DNA of 64,000 bases from Idiomarinaceae bacterium (GTDB lineage: Bacteria > Pseudomonadota > Gammaproteobacteria > Enterobacterales > Alteromonadaceae), in NCBI GenBank assembly GCA_002685255.1, contig NYWU01000016.1, positions 201,011-265,010 on the forward strand, in the 5' to 3' direction. A model generated the notes under the pieces. It was not told the DNA's origin. It worked only from the letters and a program-made list of their open reading frames with translations, and made no database searches. Positions 34,907 through 43,768 of this stretch are shown piece by piece; the stretch's first letter is position 1; the number at the start of each line of letters is the position of its first letter. The translations under genes and the position numbers were made by a program.

Positions 34907-36222
34907 ATTTCGATAACCTTTGAAGGGCCTCTACCTGGACCACAGCTTCCTAATCCGGCTACACTATAAGAAACTTGAGCTTTTACTTGAGATTGTTCTT
35001 TCCATTTAGCTGTAACCTGTCCACTATTTTCAGTTGAATTTACTGTTACAGTTTGAACTTCGGCACGGAAGCTGCCTGCAGAAAGCTGGTTATTTATTAA
35101 CCAGTTTTTAACTGTTGACGGCTGACTAAATCGCGCCTTGTTATTTTTAACTTTGTTAAGATTCATTTTTAAATCCCCATCCGGCGCAGCTCTGCAGGTT
35201 GCGCCTAAAATCAATCGACGTGTTTTATCTTGCGTGCCATAGATGTATGCGCATAAATGCGGATTATCGGGATTAACATTAGCTGCAAGTGTGGGCTCTT
35301 TCTGCGTTTGTCTAATTGTTTGAGGTGTTTGATAGCTGTTCATTGCCACAACAGCACACGGCGACACCTCTCCGCCAAAGTCCTCGAAAAGACTCAGGTT
35401 CTTGTTGCCTAGCCGTGTTAACGACTCAATAGGGTTAATCGTCAGCGAATTGCCCTCTAATGTCATGAGAAAGGTCGCTTTGGCAGAATTTTGTGGGTCC
35501 TCTGGATCGGCAAAGTTTAACGATATTGTCGACTTATGAAGCGCCTTTCGCTTAATCAAGTAAATAGACGATTGGTTGAGAGTGCCCTTAATAAAGCGAG
35601 ACTGGTTGGCTATCTTTATCGTCGCAGGTTCGCTGTTGAAGTCGGTTTTGCTGAACAATTGGGTTGCTTGTTGTTGTAACTGGTTACGTGCATCAACCGA
35701 AAAGAACGACGTTAACCCGAGATATTGAGGATTGTTTGTGCAGACGTGGTTATTAGCTTGCGTGCTATTTGAGTTAAGCCATTGCTGGTATTCATTCGCA
35801 GCTTTAAACGAACGACTTAATTGGTCACCGATATGACCCAATTGTTTATCGACTTGCTTTGCATAGGCAAACAGCTGCTTCGCGAGGTAGGTTTCACTGT
35901 TCGTATATGAGGTCTCTGAAAACCTAAAGGTTTCCGGTTTAATATCGCTCTGTATTAAGTGTGTTACAGGGGCGATTACTTTGAATGCATCGTACTGAGA
36001 GGAATCCGGTCTATGTACGATGATGCGGTACTGTGAATGGATGCTTTGATGTTCTTTTTCAGGGTTTTCATTTGTATTAACAACAATCGTGTTAAAGAAC
36101 CAATCACGTAGCTGATCGGTCGTGCAATCTTGGCATTGAATAAGATAAGTCGGTGTTTCAAGTGTTTTGCCGAGTGCGTTAAAGCTCGCTAAAAGCAGTC
36201 CCAGTAGAAGAATTTTGCGCAT
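34900..36222 (-). CDS. Secreted protein of unknown function, first gene of cluster
   Basis: A 440-residue protein with a clear signal peptide (MRKILLLGLLLASFNALGKT, cleavage near residue 18). It contains eight Cys residues in the mature part, including CQDC near residues 29-32, single Cys in the middle, and SCGPGRGPSKVIEIC at the C-terminus, suggesting disulfides formed after export. The rest is Asn, Gln, Ser and Thr rich, with no motif that I recognise. It heads the three-gene minus-strand cluster after glmS, and its stop overlaps the lipoprotein start. The function is unknown; joint action with the lipoprotein at the cell envelope is an inference. Confidence 0.75.
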   Translation of the reverse strand: MRKILLLGLLLASFNALGKTLETPTYLIQCQDCTTDQLRDWFFNTIVVNTNENPEKEHQSIHSQYRIIVHRPDSSQYDAFKVIAPVTHLIQSDIKPETFRFSETSYTNSETYLAKQLFAYAKQVDKQLGHIGDQLSRSFKAANEYQQWLNSNSTQANNHVCTNNPQYLGLTSFFSVDARNQLQQQATQLFSKTDFNSEPATIKIANQSRFIKGTLNQSSIYLIKRKALHKSTISLNFADPEDPQNSAKATFLMTLEGNSLTINPIESLTRLGNKNLSLFEDFGGEVSPCAVVAMNSYQTPQTIRQTQKEPTLAANVNPDNPHLCAYIYGTQDKTRRLILGATCRAAPDGDLKMNLNKVKNNKARFSQPSTVKNWLINNQLSAGSFRAEVQTVTVNSTENSGQVTAKWKEQSQVKAQVSYSVAGLGSCGPGRGPSKVIEIC

Positions 36223-36412
36223 TGTGCTTTCTCTTTTTATAACATTAAAGATACATTACGATAGTAATACTGTTTTGTCAGCATTAAATGACATCATTAT
36301 CGGGTTGCCCCTCTGAATGATGCGCTTCGCATATGCATGCTATCGTGTCATAGTAGTTGCTAAGCCAACATTCACTCTGTTGTCTGTGTCACTGAGTCAA
36401 GAAGTGGAGTTT

Positions 36413-37300
36413 ATGAGTCACGATCACCATCATCACCATCACCACGATATGTCTTCGAATCGGATTGGTTGGGCATTTTTTCTCAACTTGGGTTTCACCA
36501 TTATTGAGTTTATCGGTGGCGTCTTAACGAACAGTACGGCTATCCTTGCAGATGCGGTGCATGATCTCGGTGATAGCTTATCTATTGGTCTAGCTTGGTT
36601 ACTCAACAAATTCAGTAAGCGAGATCCATCTCGCACCTTCACGTATGGGTATCAGCGGCTCTCGTTAGTCGGGGCTTTTATTAATGCGGTTATTTTAATT
36701 GCCGGCTCTGTCTGGGTACTTTACACCGCTATTCCTCGATTACTTGACCCCGTGATGCCGGTTGTTGAGGGCATGATTGGTTTGGCTGTGTTTGGCGTTG
36801 CCGTTAATGGGTATGCGGCGTTTAAACTAAGCGCAGGCGAAACACTTAATGAACGTGTATTAAACTGGCACTTGATCGAAGATGTACTGGGCTGGGTCGC
36901 AGTATTGATAGTCTCAATCGTACTGTATTTTGTCGACTGGCCTATTCTTGATCCTTTATTGTCTATCGGCTTTACCTTATTTATCTTACTTAATGTTATT
37001 CGTACTCTGGCATCTACAGTGAAGCTATTTGTGCAAGCAGCGCCTAGCGAAGAAGCCTATATCGCCATTCAAGAAAAACTGATAAAACTAGATGATGTGC
37101 AAGATGCTCACCATATTCACTTTTGGTCGCTTGATGGTGAGCGTCACGTATTAACCGCGCATATTGTGGTTGCGCGCGAGCTGACTGCGGAGCAACGAGG
37201 AAAGCTCAAACTTAATATTTCCGATGCGCTACAAGGCTTTAATTTGGCGCATACTACAATTGAACTTGAGTATCCCGACGAGCCTTGTCGAGACCATTAA
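36413..37300 (+). CDS. Cation diffusion facilitator (zinc exporter)
   Basis: A 295-residue inner-membrane CDF antiporter that would export zinc, similar to ZitB/CzcD. The N-terminus is His-rich (HDHHHHHHHD), a likely metal-sensing tail. Six hydrophobic segments follow. The transport site pairs are DAVHDLGDS in TM2 and WHLIEDVLGW in TM5; both give HxxxD, the pattern associated with zinc over manganese or iron. The C-terminal cytoplasmic domain has DAHHIHFWSLDGERHVLTAH. The ATG at 36413 is chosen over 36317 because the His tail follows at once and GTGGAG lies upstream. Confidence 0.92.
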   Translation: MSHDHHHHHHHDMSSNRIGWAFFLNLGFTIIEFIGGVLTNSTAILADAVHDLGDSLSIGLAWLLNKFSKRDPSRTFTYGYQRLSLVGAFINAVILIAGSVWVLYTAIPRLLDPVMPVVEGMIGLAVFGVAVNGYAAFKLSAGETLNERVLNWHLIEDVLGWVAVLIVSIVLYFVDWPILDPLLSIGFTLFILLNVIRTLASTVKLFVQAAPSEEAYIAIQEKLIKLDDVQDAHHIHFWSLDGERHVLTAHIVVARELTAEQRGKLKLNISDALQGFNLAHTTIELEYPDEPCRDH

Positions 37301-37314
37301 TAGGAGAGCGGTTT

Positions 37315-37890
37315 ATGGAACTGTTTGGTAGTTATACTTCACCGTATGTACGGCACTGTCGTATTGCGTTTAAAGAAACGGGCTTAGCGTATTCGCTTAC
37401 CGAGACTGATCACGATATGAGTGCAAAGTTGAGTCCTGCTAAAAAGGTACCTTTTTTACACCACAATGACCTGCGTTTTTTTGATTCTTCGAGCATATTA
37501 AAATATGTGCGCGAAAAGAACGGTGAGCGTTTTTTCGCGGATACCACTGATTTTGACCAGTATTGTTTGGTGAATACAGCGATGGACGCCACCATCAATT
37601 TATTCTTGTTGAGCAAGGAAGGTGTCACGCCGGAAAACAATGGTTACATGAAGCGTCAGCATGAGCGCGTGCATGAAATTCTCGCTTTAATGGAAAGTCG
37701 CGACCATGCTGTTGCTTATGAGGGGCCGCATCCGTTCAGCGATGGTGAGCTGCGCTTAGGTTGTTTCCTGAGCTGGGGACTCTTTCGTTCACTGATTTCG
37801 TTAAACGAATTCCCCAAGCTACAGGCGTTTTTAGACAAAATTAACGACTACCCTATTTTTGCAGATACGCATCCAAGCCTAAAAGATTAG
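37315..37890 (+). CDS. Glutathione S-transferase family protein
   Basis: A 191-residue cytosolic protein. The N-terminal thioredoxin-like half (MELFGSYTSPYVRHCRIAF) contains S-P-Y and a Cys at residue 15, and the cis-Pro and Ser contacts for glutathione read KKVPFLHH and DSSSILKYV. The C-terminal half is all-helical. The start at 37315 follows GGAGAG. It lies 14 bases after the zinc exporter, possibly in one operon. The substrate is unknown. The 3' end overlaps the convergent acetolactate synthase gene by 4 bases. Confidence 0.82.
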   Translation: MELFGSYTSPYVRHCRIAFKETGLAYSLTETDHDMSAKLSPAKKVPFLHHNDLRFFDSSSILKYVREKNGERFFADTTDFDQYCLVNTAMDATINLFLLSKEGVTPENNGYMKRQHERVHEILALMESRDHAVAYEGPHPFSDGELRLGCFLSWGLFRSLISLNEFPKLQAFLDKINDYPIFADTHPSLKD

Positions 37891-39533
37891 GCTTGGATTG
37901 CTTTCGCACGTTTAGGGATTTCCTCGTTGAGCAGCTCAACATTACGCGAGTAATCAACCGGAACATCGATGATATGTACGCCACCCTGTTCCATGCAGTC
38001 ACGCATCAGTGGCTGCAGCTCTTCCGTTGCAGCTAATCGATAACCCTTGGCACCGTAAGCTTCTGCATATTTTATAAAATCAGGATTTTTAAAGTCCAAA
38101 CCAAAGTCATGCAAGCCCATGTGCTCTTGTTTCCACTTAATCATCCCGTAAGCACTATCGTTTAGAATAAGCACAACCAAGTCGAGGTTCATACGGACCG
38201 CGGTTTCTATTTCTTGCGAATTCATCATAAAGCCACCGTCGCCGCAGATAGAAACCACCTTGCGGTTTGGGTGGACCAATTTAGCGGCCATTGCGGAAGG
38301 TAAACCTGCACCCATCGATGCCAACGCATTATCGAGTAACACGGTATTTGGCTGGCGCGCTGGATAATTGCGAGCGAACCAGATTTTGTAGATACCATTG
38401 TCCAACGCAATGATACCGTCGTCTGGCATGACTTCTCTCACCTCTTCTACTAGGCGCTGAGGTAACATAGGGAAAGCTTCGTCATGCGCACCTTCATCGG
38501 TGTGATCGCGCATATGCTCTCGTACTTTAAGCATGAACTCAAAATCCCAATGAGACTGCGGCTCGATACCTTCTTTAAGCTGCCAAATGCTGTTGCCGAT
38601 ATCGCCGATCATACTGGCGTGCGGGAAATAAACAGAATCGACTTGCGCACCTTGGAAGTTGATATGCACCACTTTGCGCTGATCAGGTTTCATCATAAAT
38701 GGCGGTTTCTCAACGACGTCGTGACCGACGTTGAGGATCAAATCAGCCTGTTCTATGGCACGATGTGGATAGTCGCCGTCGGATACCGCGGCATTACCCA
38801 ACCAACGAGGATGATCTTCATTAATGACGCCTTTACCCATTTGCGTTGTGATAAACGGAATACCTGTCTTATCAACGAACGCACGGAGCATCTTCGCGGT
38901 GATTTTACGGTTGGCAGCCGCGCCGATCACAATCAATGGATGCTTGGCTTCTTTCAGCAGTTTTAATACATAGTCAACTGACTTATGCTCGGTAATCGGC
39001 CTGCGTGAGTAACTTGGCGCAATCGGTGTTGCGTCCACTTCTTCAGCGGCAATATCGTCTGACAATTCAAGATGTGCTGCACCAGGACGTTCGTCTTCAG
39101 CACGACGGAAAGCCTCCCGTACGTGTGAGGGTATCGTCTTAGCACTGATAATTGGTTGAGTGTACTTGGTGATTGGCGTCATCATATCGATAACATCAAT
39201 GATCTGGAATTGACCTTGCGGGCGGTCTTTAATCGGTTTTTGTCCCGTGATGACTACCATCGGCATGGCACCCAGTTGTGCATAAGCAACTGAAGTGACT
39301 AAGTTGGTTGCACCGGGGCCAAGAGTAGATAAGCAAACGCCGGGTTTTCCTGTCAACCTCCCGTAGGTTGCCGCCATAAAACCTGCCGCCTGTTCGTGAC
39401 GCGTCAATACCAGTTCGATGGATGAATTTGAGAGAGACTCAAGTAGATCGAGATTCTCTTCTCCTGGGATTCCAAACACATATTCCACACCCTCATTCTC
39501 GAGAGCTTTTACCATGAGGTCCGCCGCTTTCAC
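37887..39533 (-). CDS. Acetolactate synthase large-subunit-like ThDP enzyme
   Basis: A 548-residue thiamine-diphosphate enzyme. The cofactor-activating Glu is in LTRHEQAAGFMAA, the ThDP/Mg site in SICGDGGFMMNSQEIETAV followed by NDSAYGMIKWKQ, and STLGPGATNLVTSVAYA is typical of acetolactate synthases. Anabolic IlvB/IlvI enzymes carry an FAD-binding RFDDR segment; here the equivalent region reads NVGHDVVEKPPF, so it is closer to the catabolic AlsS type. There is no regulatory subunit (ilvN/ilvH) or acetolactate decarboxylase nearby. The physiological product is therefore open: acetoin route or another 2-oxoacid reaction. Confidence 0.85.
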   Translation of the reverse strand: MKAADLMVKALENEGVEYVFGIPGEENLDLLESLSNSSIELVLTRHEQAAGFMAATYGRLTGKPGVCLSTLGPGATNLVTSVAYAQLGAMPMVVITGQKPIKDRPQGQFQIIDVIDMMTPITKYTQPIISAKTIPSHVREAFRRAEDERPGAAHLELSDDIAAEEVDATPIAPSYSRRPITEHKSVDYVLKLLKEAKHPLIVIGAAANRKITAKMLRAFVDKTGIPFITTQMGKGVINEDHPRWLGNAAVSDGDYPHRAIEQADLILNVGHDVVEKPPFMMKPDQRKVVHINFQGAQVDSVYFPHASMIGDIGNSIWQLKEGIEPQSHWDFEFMLKVREHMRDHTDEGAHDEAFPMLPQRLVEEVREVMPDDGIIALDNGIYKIWFARNYPARQPNTVLLDNALASMGAGLPSAMAAKLVHPNRKVVSICGDGGFMMNSQEIETAVRMNLDLVVLILNDSAYGMIKWKQEHMGLHDFGLDFKNPDFIKYAEAYGAKGYRLAATEELQPLMRDCMEQGGVHIIDVPVDYSRNVELLNEEIPKRAKAIQA

Positions 39534-39597
39534 TTAGACACTCCTTTTAAATTCACATGAATACTAAGGTGCTACGTTATGACAGGCGATTATGATC

Positions 39598-39628
39598 AAA
39601 AAAGGGCGGTGCTCAGACCGCCCTTTTA
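39598..39628 (-). terminator. Terminator after the DUF4168 gene
   Basis: An 11-bp stem AAAAGGGCGGT / ACCGCCCTTTT with a GCTCAG loop and flanking A and T runs lies 21 bases past the stop of the DUF4168 gene. It separates that gene from the downstream acetolactate synthase gene. Confidence 0.9.
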
Positions 39629-39648
39629 TTTAAAGTGTTGCGCCTCAA

Positions 39649-40035
39649 TTACGAGTTGTCTTCACCTGATGTCATATCTTGAAGACGTGTACGCAGCTCT
39701 TCATCGCTTTGAGCACGCTGAATGATCATGTTGTACTGCTGCGGTGTTAGACCTGAATCTTCCACTGCTGCGATCATTTCTTTTTGTGCTTCTTGCTGGA
39801 TGCTACGTGCTTGCTCTTGATTTTCAGCATTTTGGAACTTGTCACGATATTTTGTCGTCACTTTTTGTACGTCTTCCATTGCTGCAACAAATTTCACCAA
39901 CATGCCTTCAGTGATTTTTTGTTGAGCTTGCTGTTGAGCCATCTGATTCTGCATAGCGTTATCTTGAGTTTGCGCTGCTGCAGCAGTCGTGGCTAAAGTC
40001 ATTGCTGATGCTAATGCAATCATTGTCTTTTTCAT
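39649..40035 (-). CDS. Secreted DUF4168 protein
   Basis: A 128-residue protein with a signal peptide cut near residue 21 (ATTAAAAQTQ). The mature part is Gln-rich (MQNQMAQQQAQQKITEGMLV) and then helical with the DUF4168 pattern KFVAAMEDVQKVTTKYRDKF and GLTPQQYNMIIQRAQSDEEL. The function of this small exported family is not established. It is transcribed alone, from a candidate sigma-54 promoter at 40080-40094, and ends at its own terminator. Divergent genes encode a sensor kinase and a sigma-54 activator, which suggests that this gene is their target. Confidence 0.8.
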   Translation of the reverse strand: MKKTMIALASAMTLATTAAAAQTQDNAMQNQMAQQQAQQKITEGMLVKFVAAMEDVQKVTTKYRDKFQNAENQEQARSIQQEAQKEMIAAVEDSGLTPQQYNMIIQRAQSDEELRTRLQDMTSGEDNS

Positions 40036-40079
40036 GATGAACTCCTGTTGTTCAAAAAAACTTGTTCGATAAGACTAAA

Positions 40080-40094
40080 GCGAAGACCATGCCA
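40080..40094 (-). promoter_or_regulatory. Candidate sigma-54 promoter of the DUF4168 gene
   Basis: On the minus strand TGGCATGGTCTTCGC agrees with the sigma-54 consensus TGGCACG-N4-TTGC at the essential GG and GC with the exact 12-base register. Preceded by T and followed by TT. Transcription would start about 33 bases before the DUF4168 start codon, leaving room for its CAGGAG ribosome binding site. Confidence 0.65.
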
Positions 40095-40167
40095 ACTTCT
40101 TAACATTATGAAAAATAAGGGAAAAATAAATATCGAAAATCATACAAAGAAAACTTACAGTTTCTTA

Positions 40168-40184
40168 TGTATCCTTTTGATACA
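40168..40184. promoter_or_regulatory. Inverted repeat, possible activator-binding site
   Basis: TGTATC-CTTTT-GATACA is a perfect 6-bp inverted repeat centred about 90 bp upstream of the candidate sigma-54 promoter. A further half site GATACA occurs at 40210-40215, 31 bp (about three helical turns) after the first GATACA. The distance suits an enhancer for the neighbouring sigma-54 activator. Confidence 0.5.
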
Positions 40185-40199
40185 CACAAAGGAGGTAAT

Positions 40200-41681
40200 G
40201 TGACAAAAAGATACACCTTACCGCTTTCAAGTATTCAGCGCCGCTTGTTACTGTATGTGGTCATTCCGATGCTCTTGATTTCTGGGGCTGCGATAACGTT
40301 TGGGTTGAATATTGCGGGTCAACAAGAGGAAGAGCGGCTTAAAACCGATCTTAAATTGATTGGTCGGGCAATTAGTCTGCCCATCAGTGATGCGTTGTTA
40401 AATAATGATTTAACCACTGTGCAAGCCAATCTAGACTCAGTATTCAATATTGGCCGTGTTTACGGCGCCTCAGTTTACGACGTGAACGGTCAACAAGTGG
40501 CCGAAGCCGGTGTGACAGAAACTGACTTATCCGATAGTTGGTTGGCGCGACAAACAGTTCAAACTGGGGTGTCACAAGATGATTATCGTCAAGTTGAGGG
40601 ACGTGAAGTATTCTCACAGTTTCTCCCGATTGTCGATCGTGGAGGCCGTATTATTGGCCTTCTGCAAATCAATCGACGCGCCAGCGACTTTGATGAACGG
40701 TTCGAGCAACTCAGCCAAGTAGCGTGGGTCAGTTGGTTTATTTTTGCAGTGGTGACTATCGCGGTGTTGGTGTTTGGTCATTATCGCGGTGTAGGGCGTC
40801 ATGTTCTGTATCTTCGAAATATTATGCAACAAGTCGCACAAGGACGGCGCGATGTGCGCGTAAACACTCAAGGACCGAGCGAAATTGTAGCCATTAGCCA
40901 AGGGCTGAATGAGATGCTTGAGGCGGTGACGCGAGCAGAGCATGAAATTCGTGACAGACGACAAGAAGAGCAACGCTTGAACGAAGCTTTGCGCGCGCAA
41001 GAGAAAATGGCTGCGATCGGCTCAGTATCGAGTGGGGTTGCTCACGAGCTTGGTGCGCCGCTCACGGTGATCGATAATCGTGCTAAAAAGCTGTTGAGAC
41101 ATGCGACTAGCGATGACGATAAACGTCAGTTGAAAGCTATTCGGGGTCAAGTTCACCGGCTAACAAGATTGGTTAATCAACTACTCGCCTTTTCTCGCAC
41201 GCCTGTGAGCGAACGCCAACAAGTGCCGATTAAATCACTGATAGAGCGCGCTCGCACTAGTGTGGGATTTGAGCTTGAGAATGATGATATCCAATGTGTC
41301 GTTGAGTATCAGGGCGATGAAGTTGTTAAGGTTGATGTATCCCGTATGGAGCTGGCATTAGTGAATGTGCTACGAAACGCGTATCAAGCGGCTAAATCAG
41401 AGGTGCGTATTGCCGTGAGTCAAACACCAAGCGCGACGGCTATTATGATAATGGATGATGGTGACGGACTTACTCAAAGCGCTCAGACGCATGCTACTTC
41501 GCCTTTTTACAGCAGTAAAACAACAGGTGAAGGGACAGGGTTGGGATTGACCATCGTGCAACACATCATGAGCGATCATGACGGCCAATTAAAGCTTAAA
41601 AACCGCGTTCAGGGCGGTTGTTGCGCGACTTTATTACTTCCTCACATAGGACTCAGATCAGGAGATTCAAATGACAGCTAA
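40200..41681 (+). CDS. Membrane sensor histidine kinase
   Basis: A 493-residue kinase. It has one membrane segment at about residues 14-38, a periplasmic sensor domain to about 180, a second membrane segment at about 183-202, then HAMP and a coiled coil. The phosphoacceptor His is in SSGVAHELGAPLTVIDNRA. ATP-binding boxes: N box NVLRNAYQA, G1 DDGDGL and G2 GEGTGLGLTIV. I chose GTG at 40200 because AAAGGAGG is 4 bases upstream; ATG at 40167 has no ribosome site. The 3' end overlaps the response regulator by 11 bases. The signal sensed is unknown. Confidence 0.92.
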   Translation: MTKRYTLPLSSIQRRLLLYVVIPMLLISGAAITFGLNIAGQQEEERLKTDLKLIGRAISLPISDALLNNDLTTVQANLDSVFNIGRVYGASVYDVNGQQVAEAGVTETDLSDSWLARQTVQTGVSQDDYRQVEGREVFSQFLPIVDRGGRIIGLLQINRRASDFDERFEQLSQVAWVSWFIFAVVTIAVLVFGHYRGVGRHVLYLRNIMQQVAQGRRDVRVNTQGPSEIVAISQGLNEMLEAVTRAEHEIRDRRQEEQRLNEALRAQEKMAAIGSVSSGVAHELGAPLTVIDNRAKKLLRHATSDDDKRQLKAIRGQVHRLTRLVNQLLAFSRTPVSERQQVPIKSLIERARTSVGFELENDDIQCVVEYQGDEVVKVDVSRMELALVNVLRNAYQAAKSEVRIAVSQTPSATAIMIMDDGDGLTQSAQTHATSPFYSSKTTGEGTGLGLTIVQHIMSDHDGQLKLKNRVQGGCCATLLLPHIGLRSGDSNDS

Positions 41682-43017
41682 TACAGCGCAAATCGCAGTT
41701 GTTGAAGATGATTCAGCGCTACGTGAGCTACTTGTTGAGGAGCTTGAAGCTGAGAACTATAAAGTTTTTGCTTTTCCATCAATCGAAGACTATCAAGCTG
41801 AGTTACCTTCAGTTGATGTCGTTGTCAGTGATATTCGCCTACCGGGATCCTCAGGTTTGTCGCTGCTGAAGCACGTCACTGAGGTCGGCGCGCCCGCACT
41901 CATCCTCATTACCGCGTTCGCTACTGTCGATCAGGCGGTTGATGCGTTAAAACACGGTGCGGCTGACTTCTTGACCAAGCCACTTGATGTTGAGCACCTG
42001 CTTCTGAGTGTGCAACGTGTGTTGGAGCACCGTCTATTAAAGCAAGAATTGACTCGTTTTAAGTCGCAGCGAAAAGGACCCGCAGGACTTATCGGTCAAA
42101 GTCCAGCAATGCGTAAGTTGTATCATCAAATTGAGCGACTCGGCACAGCCGATGGCAGTGTACTTATTACCGGCGAATCTGGCACCGGTAAAGAGCTGGT
42201 TGCACGCGCAATCCATGAGCTTAGCGAGCGGCGCGACAAACCTTTTCAAGCAGTGAACTGCGCGGGCATTCCCTCAGAACTGATGGAAAGTGAGTTTTTT
42301 GGTCATACGCAAGGGGCATTCACTGGCGCTCAAGGCAAACGCTTGGGGCTGTTCAAACAGGTTGATGGTGGCACTCTACTGCTTGATGAAATCGGTGAAA
42401 TGCCGTTAGCACTTCAAGCTAAACTGCTGCGGGTGTTACAAGAAGGAACGCTGCGCGCGGTGGGAAGTGATGAGGAAGAAAAAGTCGATGTACGTATTAT
42501 TGCTGCAACCCATCAAAATTTAGAGCTGCGTGTGCGGGATGCCGAGTTTCGGGAAGATTTATTTTACCGACTCGAAACCTTCAGTGTGAAAGTCCCCGCG
42601 TTGCGGGAGCGAGGTGAGGACGTTGAGCGTTTAGCGCATCACTTTATTAGCGTGTATGCAGAAAAGGCAGGCAAGCGTATCACTGACATTGATACCGATG
42701 CTTTGGATATACTCTATCGTTATCGTTTTCCTGGCAACGTCCGAGAACTACAAAACGCGATTGAGCGCGCGGTGACTTTCGCGCAGTCGCACCATTTACA
42801 AGTTGATGATTTACCGGAGCGTATGCTTGAGGTTCGTGACCCAACGGCAGATACACAGCCACACTGGCATACCTTACAAGCCCATCAAGATGCTTATATT
42901 CAGGACGTTATGAATCATGTGGGCGGCAATAAGAAAAAGGCGGCAGAAATTTTAGGCGTTACACGGCGCACACTTTATCGTTGGTTAGAGGGTCAAACTG
43001 ATCAATCTGAAAGCTGA
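41671..43017 (+). CDS. Sigma-54-dependent response regulator (NtrC family)
   Basis: A 448-residue activator. Receiver domain: acidic EDDSA, phospho-accepting Asp in VVSDIRLPG (about residue 52) and Lys in LTKPLDV. The AAA+ domain has Walker A GESGTGKELVARAIHE, the sigma-54 contact loop GAFTGA in HTQGAFTGAQGKR, and Walker B LLLDEIGEM. The C-terminal Fis-type helix-turn-helix is GGNKKKAAEILGVTRRTLYR. Its probable target is the divergent DUF4168 gene, which has a matching promoter. Autoregulation or other targets elsewhere in the genome are possible. Confidence 0.94.
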   Translation: MTANTAQIAVVEDDSALRELLVEELEAENYKVFAFPSIEDYQAELPSVDVVVSDIRLPGSSGLSLLKHVTEVGAPALILITAFATVDQAVDALKHGAADFLTKPLDVEHLLLSVQRVLEHRLLKQELTRFKSQRKGPAGLIGQSPAMRKLYHQIERLGTADGSVLITGESGTGKELVARAIHELSERRDKPFQAVNCAGIPSELMESEFFGHTQGAFTGAQGKRLGLFKQVDGGTLLLDEIGEMPLALQAKLLRVLQEGTLRAVGSDEEEKVDVRIIAATHQNLELRVRDAEFREDLFYRLETFSVKVPALRERGEDVERLAHHFISVYAEKAGKRITDIDTDALDILYRYRFPGNVRELQNAIERAVTFAQSHHLQVDDLPERMLEVRDPTADTQPHWHTLQAHQDAYIQDVMNHVGGNKKKAAEILGVTRRTLYRWLEGQTDQSES

Positions 43018-43059
43018 AAACGTATTAAAGGCACGAGTACAAACGCTAAGGAGTAAACC

Positions 43060-43746
43060 GTGAAGATTTTAATGGTTATGACGTCTCACGATGAGTTAGG
43101 TGATACAGGTAACAAAACTGGATTTTGGCTGGAAGAGTTCGCGGCACCGTTTTACACGTTTGTCGATGCTGGCGCCGAGGTAACGATTGCTTCGCCTAAA
43201 GGCGGGCAACCACCGATTGATCCGAATAGTGAAGCGGAAGATGCTCAAACAGAAGCGACTAAACGCTTTAATGAAGATCAGGATGCACAGAAGAAGCTCA
43301 GTAGTACATGCAAGCTTGATGAAGTTTGCGTTGATGATTTTGACGCTATCTTTTACCCCGGTGGACATGGTCCATTGTGGGATCTCACCAACGATGAACA
43401 ATCGATTGATTTGATTGAGAAGTTTTGGTCGAAAGGTAAGCCTGTCGCTGCGGTGTGTCATGCGCCTGCGGTTTTGCTTAATGCGAAAACACCTGGCGGA
43501 GACCCTTTAGTCCAAGGTCGCACGGTTACTGGATTTAGTAACTCCGAAGAGGACGGCGTCGGCCTATCAGACGTGGTTCCTTTCCTTCTCGAAGATGAGT
43601 TATCGGCAAAAGGCGGTCACTATCGTAAGGTTGATGACTGGCAGTCTTATGCTGTACAGGACGGTATGCTGATTACGGGTCAAAACCCCGCATCATCTGA
43701 GCAAACGGCTGAGCGTTTGCTCGATGTATTACGGGCGATGTTGTAA
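43060..43746 (+). CDS. DJ-1/PfpI family protein, Hsp31-like
   Basis: A 228-residue protein of the class I glutamine-amidotransferase-like fold. The nucleophilic elbow is AAVCHAPAVLL (Cys at about residue 129, His next to it), and the conserved Glu is in GFWLEEFAAPF at about residues 26-28. Such proteins act as glyoxalase III or as deglycase/chaperone-type stress proteins; which applies here cannot be read from sequence. The start is GTG with AAGGAG upstream. It lies 42 bases after the response regulator and may be read with it. gloA, at 16958, encodes the glutathione-dependent route for the same toxic aldehydes. Confidence 0.85.
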   Translation: MKILMVMTSHDELGDTGNKTGFWLEEFAAPFYTFVDAGAEVTIASPKGGQPPIDPNSEAEDAQTEATKRFNEDQDAQKKLSSTCKLDEVCVDDFDAIFYPGGHGPLWDLTNDEQSIDLIEKFWSKGKPVAAVCHAPAVLLNAKTPGGDPLVQGRTVTGFSNSEEDGVGLSDVVPFLLEDELSAKGGHYRKVDDWQSYAVQDGMLITGQNPASSEQTAERLLDVLRAML

Positions 43747-43768
43747 CCCCATGATATTAAAGCTGGCA

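Noticed and set aside
39541..39597. Second sigma-54 type promoter before the acetolactate synthase gene
   Set aside because: No GG/GC pair with 12-base spacing was found in the short gap between the terminator and the start codon.
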